A stretch of 32,155 nucleotides of DNA from JACMJP01 sp046160675. Lineage in GTDB: Bacteria > Bacteroidota > Bacteroidia > Chitinophagales > BACL12. The stretch is from positions 1 through 32,155 of the forward strand of contig JBJXHH010000046.1 of assembly GCA_046160675.1 (NCBI GenBank). Direction: 5' to 3'. Shown here piece after piece: positions 16,057 to 24,428 of this stretch (positions within the stretch are counted from its first letter, which is position 1; each line of letters opens with the position of its first letter). The notes beneath the pieces are model-generated. The model was not told the DNA's origin. It made no database searches and worked only from the letters and a program-made list of their open reading frames with translations. A program made the position numbers and the translations under genes.

Positions 16057-18926
16057 TACCTGTCTTTTTCTTTTATGAAGAATTCTTTTTTTTCTTCCAA
16101 TAATCCGGGGGCGGATATTTTTAAAAAATATTTCCCGGGTGGGAGATAATATTTTTTATCCCCTGCTTGTTTTATCTCCTTCCCTACACCATCATTCTTC
16201 ACTTTCTTATTCTTATTGAGTGCCGCATTTTCATTCATTACTAGATGGTAACTTAAGTAATTCAAACCAGCTTCTGCAGTATCGGTCAATTCAAATAATA
16301 TCATTCCCGTTGTATCTTGTATTGAGACAATTACAGATGCAGGATTATTTATAAAATAGGTAAAATCAACGACAGGCTGATAAGGTTCGACATAACTTGC
16401 CCATTTACTTCCCCAGTTTTTATCAAACTCTATTGATGGTATTTTAAACACAAACAGTTCTTTATTGAGGAGTGTGTCAAGAGTTTGTATTTCATTTAAT
16501 GATGCTATAAAAATACTTCTTCCATGTGTACCTACTACTAACTCATTTTCTCTTTCTTGTATAGCTAGATCATGCACAGCGACTCTTGGCAAACCTCCTT
16601 TCATTGTCATGAATGTTTTTCCACCATTTATAGATACATACAAACCATTGTCTGTTCCAACGTATATTATGTTTTTGTTCTTTGGGTCTTCCTTCACAAC
16701 ATTGATAGGTTCAAAAGGCAGGTCAGTTCCTATTTGTGTCCATGAAGTTCCATAGTCATTGCTTGCAAAAAGCCACGGTTGGAAATTATCAAACCGATAG
16801 CCGTTTAGTGAAACATACACTGTGCCTTCATTGTGAGCTGAGGCCGCAACCCTGCTCACCCATAGGTTTTGCGGGAGCTTTCCCGAGATGTTATCCCAGG
16901 TGTATCCGCCGTCTTTAGTAAGCCAAACATTTCCATCATCAGTTCCACAATAGATCAAACCGAAACGCTTAGGCGATTCATGAATTGATGTAATTGTTCC
17001 ATAGGGAACGTTGCCCGGTTTTTTACCATTGGATAGATCGGGGCTTAATGCTGTTAAGTTTTCTCCTTTATTGAGTGACCGAAAAAATTTGTTTGCACCG
17101 TAATATAAAACATCCTGGTTATGTTTACTAAGCCAGATTGGTGTTTGCCAGTTAAAACGTAGAGCCGGTTCACCTAGAAGATTGCCCGGACGTATGCTTA
17201 TTTCTTCATGCCTGTTTTTTAATCTCGCATAAAACCCGAATTGGTAACCTGTATAAACGGTTTGATTATCCCGTAAGTCAATGCGCACTTGCATACCATC
17301 TCCACCGTATAAACTTTTGTATGGATACTCGCCGCTAATCATCCAGTAATTACTCCGATTATAAGTTGAGGGTCCGAACCAAACTCCGTTGTCCTGCAAA
17401 CCGCCGTACACATTGTAAGGCTCAGCATTATCTACATCAACGGTATAAAATTGCCCAACAGCCGGGTTGTTTGCATTGCTCCATGTTTTGCCATCATCAT
17501 AGGTAATATTTATTCCCCCATCGTTTCCATTTATTATGTGGCCAAGATCTTTCGGATTCAACCAAAGTGCATGATGATCAGGATGGACGTTTTCTTTTGA
17601 TATGCCTGAAAAAGTTTTTCCGCCATCTTCACTCTTCAAGAGATTGAAACCAAGAATGTAAATGTGTTCGTCATTTTGCGGCGCAACATACATGGTAGAG
17701 AAATAATACCCATAGGTAAAAAACATACCTGTGATTTCTTCTGTATGTGTTTTACGCCATGTTTTTCCTGCATCGTCACTCCTGTAAACTTCGCAGCCGT
17801 AAACCTGAGCATTAAAATCATAATCTCCGAGGTTGAGGTATTCATTCAATACATTAGGTTGCCATTCTCCTTTCTTAACTTTTTCTTTAATAGTTTTTGA
17901 TGAGAATTCTTTCGGGAAATCATTTTCAACCAGGAAAGTATCCAGTTCTTTTTCATCAAGGATTAAAAAAGCTTCCTTCGAAATCCCTTTCAGTTGTTTT
18001 GCAGTAAGCTTTGTGAGATCAGGTTTAGTTGTATCAGGTTTTATGAATTGATTGTCAATGATAGCATACAGAATGTTTGTGTTATTTTGTGCAACTGCCA
18101 AACCTATCCTCCCCACCCCTTCTCCATGCGGAAAGCCGGAACTTGCATCAGTGATGAGTTTCCAACTCTCCCCACCATCGGTGGATTTATAAATTCCTCC
18201 GCCTTTCCCATTTTCAATAAAATCCCAAGCCCTTCTTTCCCTGTGCCACACTGATGCGTAGAGGATGTCAGGATTTTTTTTATCATACTCCAGGTCAATG
18301 CCTCCTGTGTTTTCGTCAATATACAAAACATGCTTCCAAGTTTTGCCGCCATCAGTTGTTTTATAAATGCCCCTATCTTTATTTGCAGAATATAAATGCC
18401 CCAATGCTGCAACGTAAATGATATTATTATTTGTTGGTTGTATCATCACCTTGCCGATGTGGTGGCTTTCGGGCAAGCCAAGGTATTGCCAGTTTTTTCC
18501 ATTGTCAACTGATTTATAAATTCCATTACCAGCGTAGCTACTCCGTGAAGAATTTACTTCGCCTGTACCGACTATGATCACATTATTTTTCCAGTCAACT
18601 GCAAAATCGCCGATGGTAATAACATCTTCATGATCAAAAATAGGTGTGAATGATTGCCCATTATTTTCCGTGTACCACAATCCTCCGCTTGCATAACTTA
18701 CATAAAATTTTGTAGGGTCATCCGGGTTAACATCTACATCCGTTACTCTCCCGCTCATAACAGTTGGGCCTACGTTTCTGAATTGCAGATTCTGTACAAG
18801 TGAGTTTTCATCAAGAATCTTTCTTTTTTTAATTCCTATTTGCCTCTCGGCAGCATGTGTATGATTAATTTGAGCACAAACAGAAAAGGTAAAATTGGCA
18901 ACAATGAAGAAGAAAAACAATCTCAT
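16056..18926 (-). CDS. Secreted multi-Asp-box beta-propeller (Vps10/BNR-like) protein
   Basis: 956 aa with a Sec signal (about 1-18, ending SVCAQ). At least nine Asp-boxes are visible, among them SVDNGKNWQYL, TTDGGKTWKHV, STDGGESWKLI, SDDAGKTWRKT, SEDGGKTFSGI, TYDDGKTWSNA, TKDGGYTWDNI, SNDYGTSWTQI and SINGGKTFMTM. This implies one or two large propellers, as in sortilin and GH74-type proteins. The block VHPDHHALWLNP and NGNDGGINITYD resemble the conserved core of this Bacteroidota family. The C-terminal 150 residues form a beta-rich domain ending KKEFFIKEKDR, without a T9SS sorting domain, unlike the 967-aa propeller protein at 6553. It is probably periplasmic or secreted; a glycosidase function is unproven. 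Confidence 0.83.
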   Translation of the reverse strand: MRLFFFFIVANFTFSVCAQINHTHAAERQIGIKKRKILDENSLVQNLQFRNVGPTVMSGRVTDVDVNPDDPTKFYVSYASGGLWYTENNGQSFTPIFDHEDVITIGDFAVDWKNNVIIVGTGEVNSSRSSYAGNGIYKSVDNGKNWQYLGLPESHHIGKVMIQPTNNNIIYVAALGHLYSANKDRGIYKTTDGGKTWKHVLYIDENTGGIDLEYDKKNPDILYASVWHRERRAWDFIENGKGGGIYKSTDGGESWKLITDASSGFPHGEGVGRIGLAVAQNNTNILYAIIDNQFIKPDTTKPDLTKLTAKQLKGISKEAFLILDEKELDTFLVENDFPKEFSSKTIKEKVKKGEWQPNVLNEYLNLGDYDFNAQVYGCEVYRSDDAGKTWRKTHTEEITGMFFTYGYYFSTMYVAPQNDEHIYILGFNLLKSEDGGKTFSGISKENVHPDHHALWLNPKDLGHIINGNDGGINITYDDGKTWSNANNPAVGQFYTVDVDNAEPYNVYGGLQDNGVWFGPSTYNRSNYWMISGEYPYKSLYGGDGMQVRIDLRDNQTVYTGYQFGFYARLKNRHEEISIRPGNLLGEPALRFNWQTPIWLSKHNQDVLYYGANKFFRSLNKGENLTALSPDLSNGKKPGNVPYGTITSIHESPKRFGLIYCGTDDGNVWLTKDGGYTWDNISGKLPQNLWVSRVAASAHNEGTVYVSLNGYRFDNFQPWLFASNDYGTSWTQIGTDLPFEPINVVKEDPKNKNIIYVGTDNGLYVSINGGKTFMTMKGGLPRVAVHDLAIQERENELVVGTHGRSIFIASLNEIQTLDTLLNKELFVFKIPSIEFDKNWGSKWASYVEPYQPVVDFTYFINNPASVIVSIQDTTGMILFELTDTAEAGLNYLSYHLVMNENAALNKNKKVKNDGVGKEIKQAGDKKYYLPPGKYFLKISAPGLLEEKKEFFIKEKDR

Positions 18927-19006
18927 ATTATGAAGTTATAAATGCAATGCTACTGAGAAGTACAAGAAAATTCAAATAAGAAATGTTAATAGATGAAGTG
19001 ACCCCT

Positions 19007-19846
19007 TCACTCATCTTTTGTGATCATCGGCATTTTATTCCTGCTCCACTCACTCCAGCTTCCTACATATAACTTCACCCCGTTTATTCCTATCTGTTCC
19101 AATGCAAGAATGGTATGACAGGCAGTTACGCCAGAACCACATTGGCAAATAATATTTGCTGCATCATATTTTTCAAGTAGGGGATTATATTTTCCCTTCA
19201 GCAAATTGTCAGTTAAAAATTTCCCCTCAGCATCCAAGTTTTCTGTGTAGGGAATATTAATTGCTCCGGGTATATGCCCGGCAATCAAATCAATGGGTTC
19301 GCTTTCCCCATTATAACGATATGCTTCCCGCACATCAATGAGCAGGCATGATTTTGCTTCTAAAGCAGATTCTACTTCGCCCATTCTAGCAGAAGGCATA
19401 TCATAATCAGAAATCAGGTAACTTTCGCATGGCACTATATCTGGCAATTTATCAGTTATAGTATAACCGGCCTGTTTTGCCGCCATCAATCCACCATTGA
19501 TTACATACACTTCTTCATGCCCAAGGTCCCGCATCATCCACCAAAATCTAGCAGCTGCCATTGCCGAAGTTTTTTCGTCATAAATAAAAATTTTTGATGC
19601 AGTCGAAATACCGAGTTCGCCAAGGCGTTTTGTAAATCCTTCAATGTCCGGTAAAGGATGCCTGCCGCCGAATTTTGGGTCGCCTTTGAAAGAAAGGTCC
19701 TTTTCAAGGTCAATAAATACAGCATTCTCAAGGTGTTCCCTTTTGTACCTTTCTCTGGCATCCTTTCCTCCCCTTGCATCAACAATCACAGTGTTGCTAT
19801 CACTTTTTACTTCAAAAAGTTTTTCTATAGGAACTATTGGCTTCAT
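19007..19846 (-). CDS. sseA: Thiosulfate/3-mercaptopyruvate sulfurtransferase
   Basis: 279 aa, two rhodanese domains (about 1-130 and 150-279). It moves sulfane sulfur from 3-mercaptopyruvate or thiosulfate to cyanide or other thiophilic acceptors in the cytoplasm. The inactive N-terminal domain has VDARGGKDARERY and IDLEKDLS. The catalytic C-terminal loop is CGSGVTAC with the active-site Cys at 236; this CGSGVT form is typical of mercaptopyruvate-type enzymes. The start is 6 nt after the stop of the RmlD-CysQ ORF on the same strand, so the two are very likely co-transcribed. This links it to sulfur metabolism through CysQ. The symbol reflects family, not proven substrate preference. Confidence 0.9.
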   Translation of the reverse strand: MKPIVPIEKLFEVKSDSNTVIVDARGGKDARERYKREHLENAVFIDLEKDLSFKGDPKFGGRHPLPDIEGFTKRLGELGISTASKIFIYDEKTSAMAAARFWWMMRDLGHEEVYVINGGLMAAKQAGYTITDKLPDIVPCESYLISDYDMPSARMGEVESALEAKSCLLIDVREAYRYNGESEPIDLIAGHIPGAINIPYTENLDAEGKFLTDNLLKGKYNPLLEKYDAANIICQCGSGVTACHTILALEQIGINGVKLYVGSWSEWSRNKMPMITKDE

Positions 19847-19852
19847 AATAGC

Positions 19853-21496
19853 TTAAGCATTTTTCTCTACTATAAAAAACGGGTTCAAAAGGTTCTCTTT
19901 ATTGTAATGCAAGTCTTTTTCTTCTCCATAAATTTTTACTCTTGCACCGGCCTCTAAAACTAAAGCATGTCCTGCAGCAGTGTCCCATTCCATAGTTGGC
20001 CCAAGACGGGGGTACACATCTGCTTTTCCTTCTGCTACTAAACAGAATTTGAGAGAGCTTCCGGCGGGTACAAAATTCACTGTTGCATATTTCTGTTCCA
20101 TGTCTTTCAAGTAGGCATCAAATTCAGGTGAGGGGTGACTACGGCTGCCTATCAATGCAATCTCATTTTCTTTTGCCTCGGTTACTTGCAGCTTAGTTTC
20201 ATTTCCGTTCTCATCAATTTTATAGGCGCCTTTATTCTCCACTGCATAATACATTTGGTTTTTCGCTGGAATTCCCACTACGCCCAACACAGGCTTGCCA
20301 TTTCTTATCAGTGCGATGTTCACTGTAAACTCACCGTTCTTTTTAATAAATTCTTTTGTGCCATCCAGCGGATCCACTAACCAGAAATATTCCCAATCTT
20401 TTCTGTCAGCGTATTCAATAAGTTTATTTTCCTCAGAGATTATGGGAATATGTGGATAATCTTTTTTTAATGATTCTACGATAATCGCATTGCCTGCTTT
20501 ATCTGCTTTTGTTAAAGGAGATTTATCTGATTTATCAGTCACAGCAAAATCATCTGTATCATAAATATGCATAATTTCTTTTCCTGCCGCTTCTGCTATG
20601 GCAATAATATTCTTTACATCAATTTGTTCTAACATTTCTTGTTGTTTTAAAAGTGTAATCACTTTGGTTAATGAATCTTCCCAATGCGGGATTGTAATAT
20701 TTAAACTTGTTTTTATTTTATCGCAATTTAATAAAGAATATTTCGGACGTTTTGAAGGTGAGGGATATTGCTCTGTTGCAATTGGGTTTATTTTACAATC
20801 CAATCCATATATTTCCATTATCTTTTTAGCAAATCCACACCATGTGGTTTCTCCGCCATTGGAATAATGATAAATACCAAAATACAATTGATTTAAATTA
20901 TTAATGCATTCTAGAATTACCCATGCCAGATCACCTGCATATGTCGGCGCACCAATCTGATCATCTATCACATTTAATTCAGCTTTTTCCTTCCCTAACC
21001 TGATCATGGTTTTCACAAAATTATTTCCGTAAAAACTATATACCCAGCTTGTGCGGATAAGAATTGTTTTTTTATTGAGAGACAATGCCCTGTATTCGCC
21101 TTCCGCTTTTGTTTGTCCATAGACAGAAATCGGGTTTACTTTTTCATCAATTTGTATAGGAGAAGTATTTGTTCCATCAAATACAAAATCTGTGGAGATA
21201 TGCACCAACACAGCATCATGCTTCTGGCATGCGTTTGCTAAATGCTCTACTCCTATTACATTTATTTTATGTGCAATTGCGATATCATTTTCTGCTTTAT
21301 CTACAGCAGTGTAAGCTGCACAGTTGATACAACAATTAAATTGATGCGTAATAAAAAATGAATTTACTGCAGAAGCATCTGTAATATCCAATTCATCTAC
21401 ATCCACAAAAACATAACTATGTTCTTTATGTTGTTTTGACAAATCTTTTAGCTCATTGCCTAGTTGCCCTTTGCTGCCTGTTACAAGTATATGCAT
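19853..21496 (-). CDS. Fused RmlD (dTDP-4-dehydrorhamnose reductase) and CysQ (3'(2'),5'-bisphosphate nucleotidase)
   Basis: 547 aa in one open frame. Residues 1-287 are a complete RmlD: NAD(P)H loop TGSKGQLG, STDFVFDG (101-108), catalytic YGQTK (Y126, K130). RmlD makes dTDP-L-rhamnose from dTDP-4-keto-L-rhamnose. Residues 288-547 are a complete CysQ: SEEN at 354-357, DPLDGT at 375-380 and WDTAAGH at 504-510, the Mg2+/Li+-sensitive phosphatase site that hydrolyses PAP to AMP. Residue 288 is a Met (codon 20635-20633) where a free CysQ would begin, and no linker separates the parts. I chose the ATG at 21496 (MHILVTG) over an in-frame TTG at 21568. It may be a true bifunctional protein, or two genes joined by a one-base indel in the nearby TTTTAAAA tract. 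Confidence 0.88.
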   Translation of the reverse strand: MHILVTGSKGQLGNELKDLSKQHKEHSYVFVDVDELDITDASAVNSFFITHQFNCCINCAAYTAVDKAENDIAIAHKINVIGVEHLANACQKHDAVLVHISTDFVFDGTNTSPIQIDEKVNPISVYGQTKAEGEYRALSLNKKTILIRTSWVYSFYGNNFVKTMIRLGKEKAELNVIDDQIGAPTYAGDLAWVILECINNLNQLYFGIYHYSNGGETTWCGFAKKIMEIYGLDCKINPIATEQYPSPSKRPKYSLLNCDKIKTSLNITIPHWEDSLTKVITLLKQQEMLEQIDVKNIIAIAEAAGKEIMHIYDTDDFAVTDKSDKSPLTKADKAGNAIIVESLKKDYPHIPIISEENKLIEYADRKDWEYFWLVDPLDGTKEFIKKNGEFTVNIALIRNGKPVLGVVGIPAKNQMYYAVENKGAYKIDENGNETKLQVTEAKENEIALIGSRSHPSPEFDAYLKDMEQKYATVNFVPAGSSLKFCLVAEGKADVYPRLGPTMEWDTAAGHALVLEAGARVKIYGEEKDLHYNKENLLNPFFIVEKNA

Positions 21497-21767
21497 GTTT
21501 CTAATATAGCTCGCAAAGAAAAGGCTTTCAGAGCAGAAATTACATAGGAAAGGGATACAAATGAACAAGAAGTAAAATTGTTATAAGCAGATTTATTTTT
21601 TCATGTACTATATTTCTCAAAAATTCATCTACCTTCGATACTGTTAAACACCAAACCTAGTCCATCCATCTGTGTGGATTCTCTTCGGTTGATGCTTTAG
21701 AAATAAAATATTTTTTTAACTCTAAAACTTTATCGTATGAAACCTTTATCTTTATTTACACATTTCC
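21497..21767. other. Divergent intergenic region
   Basis: AT-rich region between the rmlD-cysQ start (minus) and the repeat before the T9SS operon (plus). It holds an imperfect -7-like element TACCTTCG, a short inverted repeat ATCCA-TCTGTG-TGGAT, and an ATG at 21737 opening a 37-codon frame (MKPLSLFTHF) that runs through the octamer repeat and stops soon after. No other gene is seen. Promoters for both flanking operons should lie here. Confidence 0.45.
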
Positions 21768-21810
21768 CTCAACACCTCAACACCTCAACACCTCAACACC
21801 TCAACACCTC
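21768..21810 (+). repeat. Octanucleotide tandem repeat CTCAACAC x5
   Basis: Five perfect copies of CTCAACAC (21768-21807) plus a partial sixth (CTC), ending 11 nt before the ATG of the beta-helix protein. The unit length is not a multiple of three, so a change in copy number would shift the frame of anything translated through it. With one extra copy, the ATG at 21737 would be joined in frame to the downstream ORF; with five it is not. Confidence 0.95.
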
Positions 21811-21821
21811 CCACCAATTGT

Positions 21822-24428
21822 ATGGGTGGGCAGGCAATACTCTGTAAAAACCCTATTTATTCAATAGTAATTTTATTCCTTATGATCTTTACATTCTCAA
21901 TTGAAACCTATGCGCAATGCTATACAGCATGCACGGGGGGAGGTGCACTACCGTCTTACTCAGTAACAACTACAACAACTTTTGCGGCAGGTACTTATAA
22001 AATGAGCAGTAATTTAAGCATAACCTCATCCGGAGGTTCATATGGGAATTTGACAATCAGTAATAGTTGTATTGAAGTGGATAATGCATCACTAGGTATT
22101 GTAATTAATAACGGCTGTACTCTCACTGTATCTAACTCTACAATTTATTGCTCTGCAAGTACACTTTGGAAGGGTATAAAAATAACCGGAGGAGGAACAT
22201 TGATTTTACAAAGTAACACAAAAATAGCAGACGCTGATAAAGCTGTTTATGCCAATAGTGGAACAAGTGAAGCAAAATTTACGATTAGCGGTACCACATT
22301 TTGCAATAACAAGTACGGCATTTTTGCGTCTCCCTATACTTCTTCCACTACTATCGCAAGCACTGTTACAGATAGTACATTTACCGGAGGGTCTTTGCTT
22401 GGCGGGGGAAACTCCATTGCCGGTATTTATTTGAGCGGCTTTGGAACCTCCACAAATATATTTACAATAGGAAGCCTAGGTGTTTACGGCACAAGCACAA
22501 ATTATTTTACAGGCAGCGATAAGGGAATTTATGCAGAAGATTCATACATCTATGTGGAGGATGGCGATTTTCACGACATGGCAAGCGGAGGGTATGGCAT
22601 TTTTTCAAAAAGCACTGCATCACCGGAGGATGTATTAAGGGTTGGTACTATATCCGGCTCAGGAACAAACAATAAATTTAATAACTGCGAAACAGCAGTG
22701 AATGTGAGTAGTAATGTGAAGACATACATTTGGGAAAATGAGTTTACCAGCTCTTACGGCACAGGTTCTGGCCCTTACACAATGCAGAAAGCGGTTAAAA
22801 TTGAGACCTCAACATCGGGCATTGAGATAAAAGATAATACAATTAATAATTATGAAGACCATGGTGTTTGGCTGAAAGATGTTACGGGTGCCAGCACTCT
22901 TGTAAATATATACGGAAATACTTTTAATCTTACATCGAGCTTCACCAGTGCTTCTACTGCAATGGCGATAAGGGTATTTGAAACAACCCCCGGTGAATTA
23001 ACCCTTGAAATATATGATAATGTTATAAACGAGGGAAAAACAGGGATTCATATTAATGGAGTAGAATCACCGGACGGAAGTAACTTTGTTATTCATGATA
23101 ATGAAGTGTATTTCTCTCCGTACGGAACTTCAGATAATGCGCATGGCATACAAGTAATACACGGTTATAATAACAGGGTTTTCAGTAATTATTGCGAAGG
23201 AAACGGCGCAGGAACTGCAGACCGCATTCGGGGAATCTATTTCGACGACACACAGTGGTTTAATTGCACGAGTAATCATGTGTATAATTGCAGCGTAGGT
23301 ATTTATTGCAATGCCGATGTTTCTCTCAGCCTTATTAACTGCAATATGATTGAAGACTGCCCCTATGCTGGTATGTTTTTTAATAATATAGGAGGTTCTT
23401 CTACCGTTCAGCCTCTTTATCCTAATATGACAGCAACAGGTGCGCCTGCCGGAAATTACTGGCTACCCGACCCTACTGCAAACCGTGGAGCAAGTAATGG
23501 TACAACAAATTTTGCAGCACAATCATGGTATTTTTCTGACGATGATGGTACACAATATACAATGCCCAATCCATGTTTTGTGGGGGTTACATATCCCCTT
23601 GTTCCAACCGACATTACAGGTGGGAACGAATGTGTAGATATCCCTTACGCACGAACAAGTGGGGATGAGGAAACGGATGATATTATTGAAGAATTAGTAA
23701 GGGCGTATGGCACTTACGCCTATGTATTTGACAATCATTACCCTGATGGAACACTGAATGATTTTTATACATTGTACAGCTTCTGGGAGAAAGTAAATTC
23801 AAATGATATTGATGCGGATATATTACCTGATATACTTATACATCTCTTTGATTTTGTTGCAGAAACAAATATTCCAGAACTGCTTATATTAAGCAATGCC
23901 ATTTCTGCACATGATTATGATTCAGCAACTACATTGCTTGAAACAATAAGCCCGGAAAATGATATTGAATATTATATTACAAGAACTTCAGAAATATATC
24001 TTAATAATTTGAATGATGAAGGAGTATTTGAATTAAATGATGAAATACTTCCTGAAATTCGATCTATTGCAGTATTAAACGGATGGGATTATGGTAGAGG
24101 AATTTATACAGCAAGAGCTATGATGGATACAGTTATAGAATTTAATATGCCGGAGGAAGAGGAAAAATTAGGAATTATTTCAGAACAAAAAATTGTGATT
24201 TATCCGAATCCTGCTTCTCATATAATAAGTTTTAAAAATGCAAAAGGTCAACCTATATCTGGAATATACTCTATTGAAGTTTGTAATCTATTAGGTATAG
24301 CTATCAAAAGCATTACATCTTCACTTAACCAAATTGATGTTTCAGACCTTGCAGATGGCATTTATTTTATTAAGATTAAGTCACTTGATGGTATAGAATA
24401 TTCAGTTAAACTTGAAATACTGAAATGA
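21822..24428 (+). CDS. Secreted parallel beta-helix protein with T9SS sorting domain
   Basis: 868 aa. The signal peptide is about residues 1-32 (basic KNP, hydrophobic IVILFLMIFTF, ending ETYAQ). Residues of roughly 75-560 are a long series of short Gly/Asn/Ser-rich beta rungs (IEIKDNTINNYEDHGVWLKD, GIYLSGFGTSTN, GIYAEDSYIYVEDGDF), the pattern of right-handed parallel beta-helix (PbH1/NosD-like) proteins. Residues about 625-790 are acidic and probably helical. A T9SS type A domain follows: IVIYPNPASHIISF, GIYFIKIKSLDG, VKLEILK. It is the first of four genes with overlapping ends. Ligand unknown; such helices often bind or cleave polysaccharides, but no catalytic residues can be assigned. The start at 21822 is the first ATG after the in-frame stop at 21738-21740. 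Confidence 0.82.
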   Translation: MGGQAILCKNPIYSIVILFLMIFTFSIETYAQCYTACTGGGALPSYSVTTTTTFAAGTYKMSSNLSITSSGGSYGNLTISNSCIEVDNASLGIVINNGCTLTVSNSTIYCSASTLWKGIKITGGGTLILQSNTKIADADKAVYANSGTSEAKFTISGTTFCNNKYGIFASPYTSSTTIASTVTDSTFTGGSLLGGGNSIAGIYLSGFGTSTNIFTIGSLGVYGTSTNYFTGSDKGIYAEDSYIYVEDGDFHDMASGGYGIFSKSTASPEDVLRVGTISGSGTNNKFNNCETAVNVSSNVKTYIWENEFTSSYGTGSGPYTMQKAVKIETSTSGIEIKDNTINNYEDHGVWLKDVTGASTLVNIYGNTFNLTSSFTSASTAMAIRVFETTPGELTLEIYDNVINEGKTGIHINGVESPDGSNFVIHDNEVYFSPYGTSDNAHGIQVIHGYNNRVFSNYCEGNGAGTADRIRGIYFDDTQWFNCTSNHVYNCSVGIYCNADVSLSLINCNMIEDCPYAGMFFNNIGGSSTVQPLYPNMTATGAPAGNYWLPDPTANRGASNGTTNFAAQSWYFSDDDGTQYTMPNPCFVGVTYPLVPTDITGGNECVDIPYARTSGDEETDDIIEELVRAYGTYAYVFDNHYPDGTLNDFYTLYSFWEKVNSNDIDADILPDILIHLFDFVAETNIPELLILSNAISAHDYDSATTLLETISPENDIEYYITRTSEIYLNNLNDEGVFELNDEILPEIRSIAVLNGWDYGRGIYTARAMMDTVIEFNMPEEEEKLGIISEQKIVIYPNPASHIISFKNAKGQPISGIYSIEVCNLLGIAIKSITSSLNQIDVSDLADGIYFIKIKSLDGIEYSVKLEILK

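Noticed and set aside
21768..21810. Possible CRISPR-like array
   Set aside because: Uninterrupted 8-bp units with no spacers; a simple tandem repeat.
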